The notes below the pieces were generated by a model. That model saw only the letters and a list, made by a program, of their open reading frames with translations, did no database searches and had not been told where the DNA came from. Position numbers and translations under genes: made by a program. DNA of 64,000 nucleotides from Glo-17 sp964637835 (GTDB taxonomy: Bacteria; Krumholzibacteriota; Krumholzibacteriia; LZORAL124-64-63): positions 1 through 64,000 of the forward strand of contig CAZWYF010000011.1 of assembly GCA_964637835.1 (NCBI GenBank), given 5' to 3'. Positions 57,434-64,000 of the stretch are shown one piece after another (positions within the stretch are counted from its first letter, which is position 1; each line of letters starts with the position of its first letter).

Positions 57434-58450
57434 CTAGATCCTCGCCACGCCCAGGAACACCGCGTGCAGCGCCACCACCAGGGCGGTCAGCAGGTGCCGG
57501 GCCCCGTGGGGCGACAGACCCGGGAAGCGCAGCGAGAGGTCGTCGCAGCGATCGAGGCAATCGCCGCATAAGGTACAGGAAACGTGGGGTTTCTGCCGCT
57601 GCCAGGCCTCGCGATCCAGCGCCCCGTGACGGCAATCGGCGCGGCAGGCGCCGCAGCTGCGGCAGGAGGGGACGATCCGCAGGCGGAACGGCGAGATCCG
57701 GCCCAGCCGCACCACCAGCCAGCCCAGCGGGCAGAAGCTGGTGCAGTGGGCCAGCCAGCCCCGGCGGGCCGACACTGACGCCATCACCCCGACGCCCGCC
57801 ACGCCGAGCAACCCGGCCAGCAGCGCCGCCGTGGCCGCCGGGGCGCCGGAGATCCGCAGCAGCCAGGCCCCCACCAGCACGATCACCAGCAGCACGAGGC
57901 GGATGGCCTCCCGGCGCCGCGGCGCCAGGGCGCGCCCAGGCTGCCGGGTCCGGGCCAGCGTGTTGTCCCAGGCACCCACGTAGCACAGCCAGCTGCACCA
58001 CGCCGGCCCCACCAGCACGAGCGTCGAGAGCAGCAGGATGGGCATGAACAGCCCCTCGCCGCGGTAGACCGGGCCGGCGGCCACCAGGGCGGGGATCGGC
58101 AGGTGCAGGTGTCCGGTCATCAGGCACTGCTCGACGCCGGCCAGGCCGAGCAGGAGCTGGCCGAAGAAGACGGCGGAGAAGAGCAGCCAGATGCGCGCCC
58201 GCAGGCGGGCCCAGGCGCCGGGCCGCTGCAGCAGGGCGGCCAGCCAGCCGGCGTAGACCGCCAGCAACGCCACCTCCGCCCAGCCTGCGCCGGGCAGGAA
58301 GCGCTCGGCCAGCAGCAGGGGCGGATCGACCGCCAGCTGGACCACCGTCAGCAGCACGGCGGCCAGCGCCGCGGCCCCGATGACGGGTGCCAGCACCAGG
58401 GTCCGTGGTGGGGTGAGGGCGAGAGGCGTGGCCGCCAGTCCGGTCCGCAA
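57434..58450 (-). CDS. Membrane protein with two 4Fe-4S ferredoxin motifs (NapH-like)
   Basis: 338 residues with about 6-7 helices. Between helices are CSWLC and HCTSFCPLGW, the CxxxCP-type motifs of NapH/NosR-like proteins, and after them two [4Fe-4S] motifs: CRSCGACRADC and CTLCGDCLDRC (last about 80 residues). Such proteins pass electrons between a quinone or periplasmic donor and a redox partner, usually in metal or nitrogen metabolism. The start is TTG at 58450, supported by AGGAGG 7 nt upstream; a longer frame beginning with another TTG at 58498 adds no sensible segment. It is 86 nt upstream of the HMA-tailed permease and may help metal homeostasis there. Confidence 0.82.
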   Translation of the reverse strand: MRTGLAATPLALTPPRTLVLAPVIGAAALAAVLLTVVQLAVDPPLLLAERFLPGAGWAEVALLAVYAGWLAALLQRPGAWARLRARIWLLFSAVFFGQLLLGLAGVEQCLMTGHLHLPIPALVAAGPVYRGEGLFMPILLLSTLVLVGPAWCSWLCYVGAWDNTLARTRQPGRALAPRRREAIRLVLLVIVLVGAWLLRISGAPAATAALLAGLLGVAGVGVMASVSARRGWLAHCTSFCPLGWLVVRLGRISPFRLRIVPSCRSCGACRADCRHGALDREAWQRQKPHVSCTLCGDCLDRCDDLSLRFPGLSPHGARHLLTALVVALHAVFLGVARI

Positions 58451-58569
58451 GATGGCACCTCCTGCGGCAAGGATGCGACGCGAAAACGCAGAAGACAAGT
58501 CGGGTTTCAGGCGCCCGGAGAGGAGGCCGACGGGGCCGGCCGGGCCGGGGCGCCGGGCGAGTCCGGCGG

Positions 58570-58917
58570 TCAGGACCGGTAGCGGACCCGGGTCCCGAAC
58601 TCCACCGACAGGCGGATCTCCTCGGCCGACAGGGCCGCAGGGAACAGCGTGCCGCTGATCTTGGCGCCGTAGAAGGAGCAGCCGGCGAGGTTGGCGCCGC
58701 TGAGGTCGACGCCGCGCAGATCGGCATCACGGAAATAGCTGCCGCAGAAGTCCAGACCCTCGGCGTCGAGGCCGCGCAGGTCCAGGCCACGCAGGTCCAC
58801 GCCACGCAGGTCGCAGGTCGCGCCCTGCTCGCGCCGCAGGTTGAAGCCCTGCGTGTCGTCCACGCGCAGCATCTGGTACAGCGGATCCTTGGTGAAACGG
58901 GGGCGCTCGGCCTTCAT
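58570..58917 (-). CDS. Pentapeptide-repeat protein
   Basis: A 115-residue protein with a run of pentapeptide repeats: CDLRGVDLRGLDLRGLDAEGLDF (about 36-58), and YFRDADLRGVDLSGANLAGC, giving one right-handed quadrilateral beta-helix of about 4-5 coils. The ends are helical. Function is unknown; small members act by binding proteins. ATG at 58917 is preferred: GGAGG precedes it, while an in-frame GTG at 58929 overlaps that site. It follows the UMF1 carrier gene by 32 nt and may be co-transcribed. Confidence 0.8.
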   Translation of the reverse strand: MKAERPRFTKDPLYQMLRVDDTQGFNLRREQGATCDLRGVDLRGLDLRGLDAEGLDFCGSYFRDADLRGVDLSGANLAGCSFYGAKISGTLFPAALSAEEIRLSVEFGTRVRYRS

Positions 58918-58949
58918 CACGACCTCCACGGACTGGCGAACGGCGACGT

Positions 58950-60335
58950 TCAGCTTCCGTTATCGTCCGCCGGCGCGGGGCCTTGACCGGTGCCTGCGAC
59001 GGGCGTGAGGCCGGCCTCGCGCTCGGCGGCCCGGGCCTGGGCGCGGCCGGCGTCCAGATCCACCCGCAGCAGCAGGGCGCCGCCGGCGACGAAGAACACG
59101 ATGAGCGCCAGGATGGACAGCCGGCTGGTCCCCAGGAGCATGCCCACCAGGGCGAAGATGAGCGGCCCGGCGATGCCGGCGAACTTGCCGCTGGTGGAGT
59201 AGAAGCCGAAGAACTCCGCGCTCTTGTGGCGCGGCACCATGCTGCCGAAGAGCGAGCGGCTCAGGGCCTGGCACCCGCCCTGGACGGTGCCCACCAGGGC
59301 GGCCAGCGCGTAGAACTGCCAGGCGGTGTGCAGGAAGAAGCCCAGCACGCAGATCAGGGTGTAGACGCCCAGCCCGCCCAGCAGCACCGGCCGGGGCCCC
59401 CAGCGGTCGGCCAGCTTGCCCATGAGCAACGTGCAGGGCAGGCCCACGAACTGGGTCAGCACCAGGGCGCGGATCATGTCGGCGGTGCCGATCCCGATCT
59501 CCCCGCCGTACGCGGTGGCCATCTTGACGATGGTGCCGATCCCATCGTTGTACAGCCAGTAGGCCACCAGCATCACCAGCAGCGGCCGGTACCGGCGCAG
59601 GTTGTGCCAGGTGCGCGCGAGGCGTCCGAAGCTCTCGCGCCAGAGCTGGCCAGGCGCCACGGTGCCCGCCACCGGCGGCTCGGGCACCCGGCGCAGCAGC
59701 GGGATGGCGAACACCAGCCACCAGACGGCCACGCTGAGGAAGCTGGCCCGGATGGCCATCCCCACCGATCCGAAGCCGAAGCGGTCGGGCAGGGTGATCC
59801 ACAGGGCGTTGACCACCAGGAGCAGGCCGCCGCCCAGGTAGCCCCACGCGTAGCCCCGGGCGGACAGCCGGTCCATCTCGCCCGGCCCCGCCACGTGGGG
59901 CAGCAACGACTCGTAGAAGACGATGGAGCCGGCGAACCCCAGGTTGGCGAGGATGAACGCGCCGGCGGCCAGCGGCCAGTCCGCGTCGGGCAGCAGCGCG
60001 AAGCTGGCCGTGGCCAGCACGCCCAGCAGCCAGAAGGACGCCAGCATCCGCTTCTTCAGGCCCGCCGCGTCGGCCACCGCCCCGAGCAGGGGGCTGGTCA
60101 CCGCCACCAGCAGCAGGGCGCCGCCGGTGACCAGGCCCCAGCGGCTCGTGGCAGCGCTCGGGCTCAGGCCGTCGGCCTCGGCGATGGCGCGGAAGAACGG
60201 AGGGAACACCGCGGCCATCACCGTGGTGGCGAAGGCGCTGTTGGCCCAGTCGTAGAGGATCCAGGCCCGCGTCCGACGCCGGTGCTCGGCACGGGCCGCG
60301 CCTTCCGGTCGCCTGGTCGCCGGCCGCGCGCTCAC
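58950..60335 (-). CDS. UMF1-family MFS transporter
   Basis: A 461-residue carrier of about 12 helices with the family's N-terminal motif RAWILYDWANSAFATTVMAAVFPPFF (about 23-48), the helix-3/4 loop LLGAVADAAGLKKRMLASFWLLG, and SLFGSMVPRHKSAEFFGFYSTSGKFAGIAGPL, which is a hallmark of Atg22/UMF1-like exporters. The substrate is unknown; fungal Atg22 exports amino acids. The start is GTG at 60335, 7 nt after the stop of the upstream barrel gene. No nearby ATG gives a better start. Confidence 0.87.
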   Translation of the reverse strand: MSARPATRRPEGAARAEHRRRTRAWILYDWANSAFATTVMAAVFPPFFRAIAEADGLSPSAATSRWGLVTGGALLLVAVTSPLLGAVADAAGLKKRMLASFWLLGVLATASFALLPDADWPLAAGAFILANLGFAGSIVFYESLLPHVAGPGEMDRLSARGYAWGYLGGGLLLVVNALWITLPDRFGFGSVGMAIRASFLSVAVWWLVFAIPLLRRVPEPPVAGTVAPGQLWRESFGRLARTWHNLRRYRPLLVMLVAYWLYNDGIGTIVKMATAYGGEIGIGTADMIRALVLTQFVGLPCTLLMGKLADRWGPRPVLLGGLGVYTLICVLGFFLHTAWQFYALAALVGTVQGGCQALSRSLFGSMVPRHKSAEFFGFYSTSGKFAGIAGPLIFALVGMLLGTSRLSILALIVFFVAGGALLLRVDLDAGRAQARAAEREAGLTPVAGTGQGPAPADDNGS

Positions 60336-60342
60336 CGCCGGC

Positions 60343-60885
60343 CTACCAGTAGAAGAACAGGCCGGCCTGCGGCCACAGGGTCACCGACTCGTCGTCGCTC
60401 TGATAGGTGAAGTCGGCGTCGATCTTCACCGCCCAGCGCTGCCCCAGCAGGTACTCGATGCCCACGCCGAAGCCGGTGTTCCAGGAGCTGTCCTCGTTCC
60501 AGAACTCCTCGCCGTTCTCGTGCCGACCCCGCTCGTCGTGGGAGAAGTAGCCCAGCCCGGTGAGCAGGAACAGCCGCAGCCGGGGATCCTGGCGCAGCAG
60601 GTACTGCAGCTCGACGCCCAGGTTGTGCCGGTGATCGTCCTCGGTGTTCCAGATGCCGCCGGCCACCTGCAGCTGCAGGTACCACTGCAGCGGCCACTTG
60701 AAGGCCAGGCCCATGCCCCCGATCTGGCCCACGTGCAGGCCGATGCCGCCCTCGAGGGGGTCGTCCAGCCGGTTCCAGTCCGGCTCGGCGGCGGCGGCGG
60801 GCACCGGATCGCTGGCGGCGAGGGCCAGTCCGGTCAGCAGGACGACCGCGCCGAGCAGGCGCGGCCAGCGGGGATGACGATCCAT
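60343..60885 (-). CDS. Small outer-membrane barrel protein
   Basis: 180 residues. A signal peptide (about 1-32, LLGAVVLLTGLALAA) is followed by eight or so beta strands (MGLAFKWPLQWYLQLQVAGGIW, HNLGVELQYLLRQD, LRLFLLTGLGYFSH, NTGFGVGIEYLLGQRWAVKIDADF, LWPQAGLFFYW), with the C-terminal aromatic residue expected for an outer-membrane barrel. ATG at 60885 is chosen because AAGGAGA lies about 10 nt upstream. No specific function; it overlaps no neighbour and precedes the UMF1 gene by 7 nt. Confidence 0.75.
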   Translation of the reverse strand: MDRHPRWPRLLGAVVLLTGLALAASDPVPAAAAEPDWNRLDDPLEGGIGLHVGQIGGMGLAFKWPLQWYLQLQVAGGIWNTEDDHRHNLGVELQYLLRQDPRLRLFLLTGLGYFSHDERGRHENGEEFWNEDSSWNTGFGVGIEYLLGQRWAVKIDADFTYQSDDESVTLWPQAGLFFYW

Positions 60886-61016
60886 GTCGCGTGTCTCCTT
60901 GCGTCGCGTGCGGCGTGGGGGTGCCGGTGCGGCCATGGTGCCACAGCGCCGCCCGCGACGCCAGCGGCAGATGCGCGCCAGGCCACGGCCCTCGGCCAGG
61001 CGGCCGGGATCGAGCA

Positions 61017-61047
61017 GGGCGGGCCGACCATCCTGGTCGGCCCGCCC
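61017..61047 (-). terminator. Perfect hairpin after nrdJ
   Basis: A 14-bp perfect stem (GGGCGGGCCGACCA/TGGTCGGCCCGCCC) with a 3-nt TCC loop, 83 nt past the nrdJ stop. It is the strongest hairpin I found in the window, though a U-tract is missing. The 244-nt gap to the barrel gene holds nothing else evident. Confidence 0.65.
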
Positions 61048-61129
61048 GGGGGCACCCGGCGAATCCGTTCGCGACCCCCGGCCTCCCGGCGCCGCCGCAC
61101 GGCGCCCGGAAGCCCAGCGTGACCACCGC

Positions 61130-63922
61130 CTAGCTGCAGCCGGTGGTGGCCCCGCAGTTGTTGCACTTGTAGCAGGCGCCGTTGCGCACGGTCACCGATC
61201 CGCACTCCGGGCACGGCGGACTGTCGGCCTGGGTCTCGAAGACCTGGTGCTCGTGGTCCTCGACGCTCCCGGCCGCCGCCGCCATGGCCCGCATGGCGGG
61301 CGCGGCCTCCGCGTCGGCCTTCTCGATGGCGTCGGGCGCCGGCCTGGCCTGCTGGGCCTGCTCGCCGAACTTCAGGTCCAGCCAGCGGAAGATGTAGTCC
61401 ATGATCGACTTGGCCATGGGGAGTTCCGGGTTGGTGGTCATGCCGCTGGGCTCGAAGCGCATGTGGCTGAACTTGCCCACCAGCACCTTCAGCGGCACGC
61501 CGTACTGGAGCATGATGGACACCGCGGTGGCGAAGCTGTCCATCAGGCCGGAGACCACCGAGCCCTCCTTCGCCATGCTGATGAACATCTCGCCGGGCTT
61601 GCCATTGGGATAGAGGCCCACGGTGATGTAGCCCTCGTGGCCGGCGATGGAGAACTTGTGAGTGACGGCCTGCCGCTCGTCCGGCAGCCGCACGCGATGC
61701 GGCTCCGGCGGGGCGAGCAGCTCGGTCCCGGCCTTCTTCGCGGCCTGCTCCTCGTCCTTGCCGGTGTTCAGCGGCTGCAGGCGCTTGGAACCGTCGCGGT
61801 AGATGGCCACCGCCTTGAGGCCCAGCTTCCAGGCCTCGACGTAGGTCTCCATGATCTCCTCGACGGTCACGTCGCGCGGCATGTTGACCGTCTTGCTGAT
61901 GGCGCCGGAGAGGAAGGGCTGGGTGGCGGCCATCATGCGGATGTGCCCCATGTAATCGATGGACCGCTTGCCGTTGCGGGCCTGGAAGGCGCAGTCGAAC
62001 ACCGGCAGGTGCTCCTCGGCCAGGTGGGGCGCGCCCTCGATGGTCTCCTGCTCGTCGATGTAGGCGAGGATCGCCTCGACCTCGTGGTCGTCGTAGCCCA
62101 GCCGCTCGAGCGCCGCCGGCACGGTGTGGTTGACGATCTTCAGCAGGCCGCCGTCCACCAGCTTCTTGTACTTCACCAGGGCGATGTCGGGCTCGATGCC
62201 GGTGGTGTCGCAATCCATCATGAAGCCGATGGTGCCGGTGGGCGCGAGCACGGTGACCTGGCTGTTGCGGAAACCGAAGTCGTGGCCCACCACGAAGGCC
62301 TGGCGCCAGACCTCGTCCGCGGCGGCGTGCAGATCCTCGGGCACCCGGTTGCGGTTGATGCCGTTGAGGGCGGCGCGGTGCTTGCGGACCACCTCGAGCA
62401 TGGGCTCGCGGTTCTCCTCGTAGCCGGCGAAGGGCCCGATCTCCTGGGCGATCTCCGCCGAGGTGAGGTAGGCCTGACCGCAGAGCAGCGCGGTGATGGC
62501 GGCGGCGTAGTCGCGGCCCTCGTCGCTGTCGTAGGGCAGGCCGCGGCTCATGAGCAGGGCGCCCAGGTTGGCGTAGCCCAGGCCCAGGGGGCGGAACCGC
62601 CGGCTGTTCTTCGTGATCTCCTCGCGCGGGTAGCTGCTGTTGTCCACGATGATCTCCATGGCCAGCAGCACCACGCCCACGGCGTGGCGGAAGCTCTCGA
62701 TGTCGAACTCCCCGTCCTCGCGCCGGAACTTCATGAGGTTCAGCGAGGCGAGGTTGCAGGCGGAGTTGTCCAGGAACATGTACTCGCTGCAGGGATTGGA
62801 CGCGTGGATACGGTCGGTGTTCTTGCAGGTATGCCAGTCGTTGATGGTGGTGTCGAACTGCATGCCTGGATCACCGCAGACATGGGTGCCCTCGGCGATC
62901 TTCCGCATGAGTTCGCGGGCCTTGTAGGTATCCATGGGACGACCATCGGTCACCGCGCGGGTGGTCCAGGTGCCGTCCTCGACCACGGCGCGCATGAACT
63001 CGTTGGTCACGCGCACGGAGTTGTTGCTGTTCTGGAAGAAGACCGAGTTGTAGGCCTCGCCGTTGAAGCTGCCGTCGTAGCCCTGGTCGATGAGGGCCCA
63101 GGCCTTGCGCTCCTCGTTCACCTTGCAATCGATGAAATCGGCGATGTCCGGGTGGTCGGCGTCGAGGATCACCATCTTGGCGGCGCGGCGGGTCTTGCCA
63201 CCGGACTTGATCACGCCGGCGAAGGCGTCGAATCCCCGCATGAAGCTCACCGGACCGGAGGCCTGGCCGCCGGCCGAGAGCTTCTCCCGGCTCGAGCGCA
63301 GCGGCGAGAGGTTGGTGCCGGTGCCGCTGCCGTACTTGAAGAGCAGCCCCTCGGTCTTGGCCAGGTCGAGGATGCCGGCCATGCTGTCGTCCACGGCGTT
63401 GATGAAGCAGGCCGAGCACTGCGGCTTCGCCTCCACTCCCACGTTGAACCACACCGGGCTGTTGAAGGCGGCGTGCTGGTGCAGGAGGAGGTACCTGAGC
63501 TCGTCCCGGAAGCTGTCGCGGTCCTCCACCGAGGCGAAGTAGCCGTCGGCCAGGCCCCAGCCGGTGATGGTGTCGGCCACGCGGCCGATGAGCTGGCGCA
63601 CCGAGGTCTCGCGGTCGGGCGTCCCCTGACCACCGCGGAAGTACTTGCTGACCACCACGTTGGTGGCCATCTGGCTCCATTCGGCGGGGATCTCCACGTC
63701 ATCCTGACGGAAGAGGATCTCACCCTTGTCGTTGGCGATGGTGGCGGACCGGCGCTGCCACTCGACCTGATCGAAGGGATCTTCACCCTGGCGGGTGTAA
63801 CGGCGCGCGACGGTCAGCCCCTGGATCGTCTCCTTGCGGTCGGTCTCCGCGAGCGGGGCCGGCACGGTGTCGCCGGTGAACAGCACGTTGTCCATCTGCT
63901 TCTTCTCGTGGCGTTCCTTCAC
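61130..63922 (-). CDS. nrdJ: Adenosylcobalamin-dependent ribonucleotide reductase (class II)
   Basis: 930 residues. Reduces ribonucleotides to deoxyribonucleotides with B12, independent of oxygen. Present are CSACFINAVDDS (169-180), GSGTGTNLSPLRSS, SGPVSFMRGFDAFAGVIKSGGKTRRAAKM, the catalytic NPCSEYMFLDNSACNLASLNL, and near the end QPFLSGAISKTVNMP. It ends with a C-terminal zinc ribbon and Cys tail (CPECGSVTVRNGACYKCNNCG). The start is GTG at 63922, since GAAGGAG lies 5-6 nt upstream; an in-frame ATG at 63985 would place this Shine-Dalgarno sequence within coding. Any B12 riboswitch would lie beyond the right edge. Confidence 0.96.
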   Translation of the reverse strand: MKERHEKKQMDNVLFTGDTVPAPLAETDRKETIQGLTVARRYTRQGEDPFDQVEWQRRSATIANDKGEILFRQDDVEIPAEWSQMATNVVVSKYFRGGQGTPDRETSVRQLIGRVADTITGWGLADGYFASVEDRDSFRDELRYLLLHQHAAFNSPVWFNVGVEAKPQCSACFINAVDDSMAGILDLAKTEGLLFKYGSGTGTNLSPLRSSREKLSAGGQASGPVSFMRGFDAFAGVIKSGGKTRRAAKMVILDADHPDIADFIDCKVNEERKAWALIDQGYDGSFNGEAYNSVFFQNSNNSVRVTNEFMRAVVEDGTWTTRAVTDGRPMDTYKARELMRKIAEGTHVCGDPGMQFDTTINDWHTCKNTDRIHASNPCSEYMFLDNSACNLASLNLMKFRREDGEFDIESFRHAVGVVLLAMEIIVDNSSYPREEITKNSRRFRPLGLGYANLGALLMSRGLPYDSDEGRDYAAAITALLCGQAYLTSAEIAQEIGPFAGYEENREPMLEVVRKHRAALNGINRNRVPEDLHAAADEVWRQAFVVGHDFGFRNSQVTVLAPTGTIGFMMDCDTTGIEPDIALVKYKKLVDGGLLKIVNHTVPAALERLGYDDHEVEAILAYIDEQETIEGAPHLAEEHLPVFDCAFQARNGKRSIDYMGHIRMMAATQPFLSGAISKTVNMPRDVTVEEIMETYVEAWKLGLKAVAIYRDGSKRLQPLNTGKDEEQAAKKAGTELLAPPEPHRVRLPDERQAVTHKFSIAGHEGYITVGLYPNGKPGEMFISMAKEGSVVSGLMDSFATAVSIMLQYGVPLKVLVGKFSHMRFEPSGMTTNPELPMAKSIMDYIFRWLDLKFGEQAQQARPAPDAIEKADAEAAPAMRAMAAAAGSVEDHEHQVFETQADSPPCPECGSVTVRNGACYKCNNCGATTGCS

Positions 63923-64000
63923 GATTGCTCCTTCGTCCAGCCGGTGACGGTGGCGTCGCATCCCTGCGCGCTGGCTTTCTCGCATGACCGTCCCGAGGTG
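63923..64000. other. Leader region of nrdJ at the window edge
   Basis: Only the ribosome-binding site and a short stretch of untranslated leader are visible. No promoter can be assigned and I see no part of a riboswitch. Confidence 0.5.

Noticed and set aside
60886..61016. TGGCAC-N5-CCGCA near 60935 as a sigma-54 site for the small barrel gene
   Set aside because: The -12 half keeps only GC, and the match is no better than expected by chance in this composition.
63983..63985. ATG at 63985 as nrdJ start
   Set aside because: The GTG at 63922 has GAAGGAG at ideal spacing; the longer form adds an Arg/His-rich tail not seen in the family.

Overview
This is a GC-rich bacterial chromosome segment (close to 70% G+C by eye) with about 47 protein genes on both strands, very short gaps and many 4-nt start/stop overlaps. 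I see no rRNA, tRNA, CRISPR array, insertion sequence or prophage. The organism looks like an uncultured Gram-negative of the FCB/Krumholzibacteriota-Eisenbacteria type. The support is outer-membrane barrels, many lipoproteins, a secreted protease ending in a FlgD-like C-terminal sorting domain, a membrane pyrophosphatase, two-subunit class I fumarase, ThyX, and B12-dependent ribonucleotide reductase. The phylum is an inference.

Layout. 1-4.4 kb: 5' part of a secreted PPC-domain protein, membrane pyrophosphatase, triple-FKBP lipoprotein. 4.6-8.6 kb: surface polysaccharide genes (O-antigen ligase-like, Wzx-like flippase, Wzz-like co-polymerase). 8.6-16.1 kb: fumarase pair, saccharopine-dehydrogenase-like protein plus secreted beta-propeller, papain-fold peptidase, two tandem paralogous envelope proteins. 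16.4-19.4 kb: urocanate hydratase and ThyX. 19.4-22.9 kb: four-gene operon with two LPP20-like lipoproteins. 23.1-26.2 kb: secreted transglutaminase-like protein and a PAS/ATPase/receiver protein with an altered H-box. 26.1-33.7 kb: MFS carrier, MalQ, a fused MurNAc-1-P uridylyltransferase/sugar kinase overlapping a NamZ-family muramidase, and a GT4 glycosyltransferase. 33.8-43.9 kb: secreted and membrane hypotheticals, a sorted trypsin-like protease, an M2 (ACE-family) protein without zinc ligands, and a sirtuin. 44-50 kb: chemoreceptor behind a sigma-54-like promoter, Uup-type ABC-F ATPase, FapA, ADP-ribosylglycohydrolase-like protein. 50.5-64 kb: AbgT transporter, two-domain PPK2, Tex, HMA-tailed metal permease with an Fe-S membrane protein, pentapeptide protein, UMF1 carrier, small barrel, NrdJ.

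The most interesting items are: (i) namZ overlapping a MurU-AmgK-like fusion, which together could form a compact MurNAc-to-UDP-MurNAc salvage pathway; (ii) the M2-family pseudopeptidase; (iii) the histidine-kinase-like protein with Glu at the phospho-acceptor position; (iv) the paired envelope paralogues sharing an uncharacterised N-terminal domain. Many divergent gaps carry similar elements (TTGnCn, 17-18 nt, TAnnnT), which gives a plausible housekeeping promoter consensus and fixes several starts, notably for ppk2.
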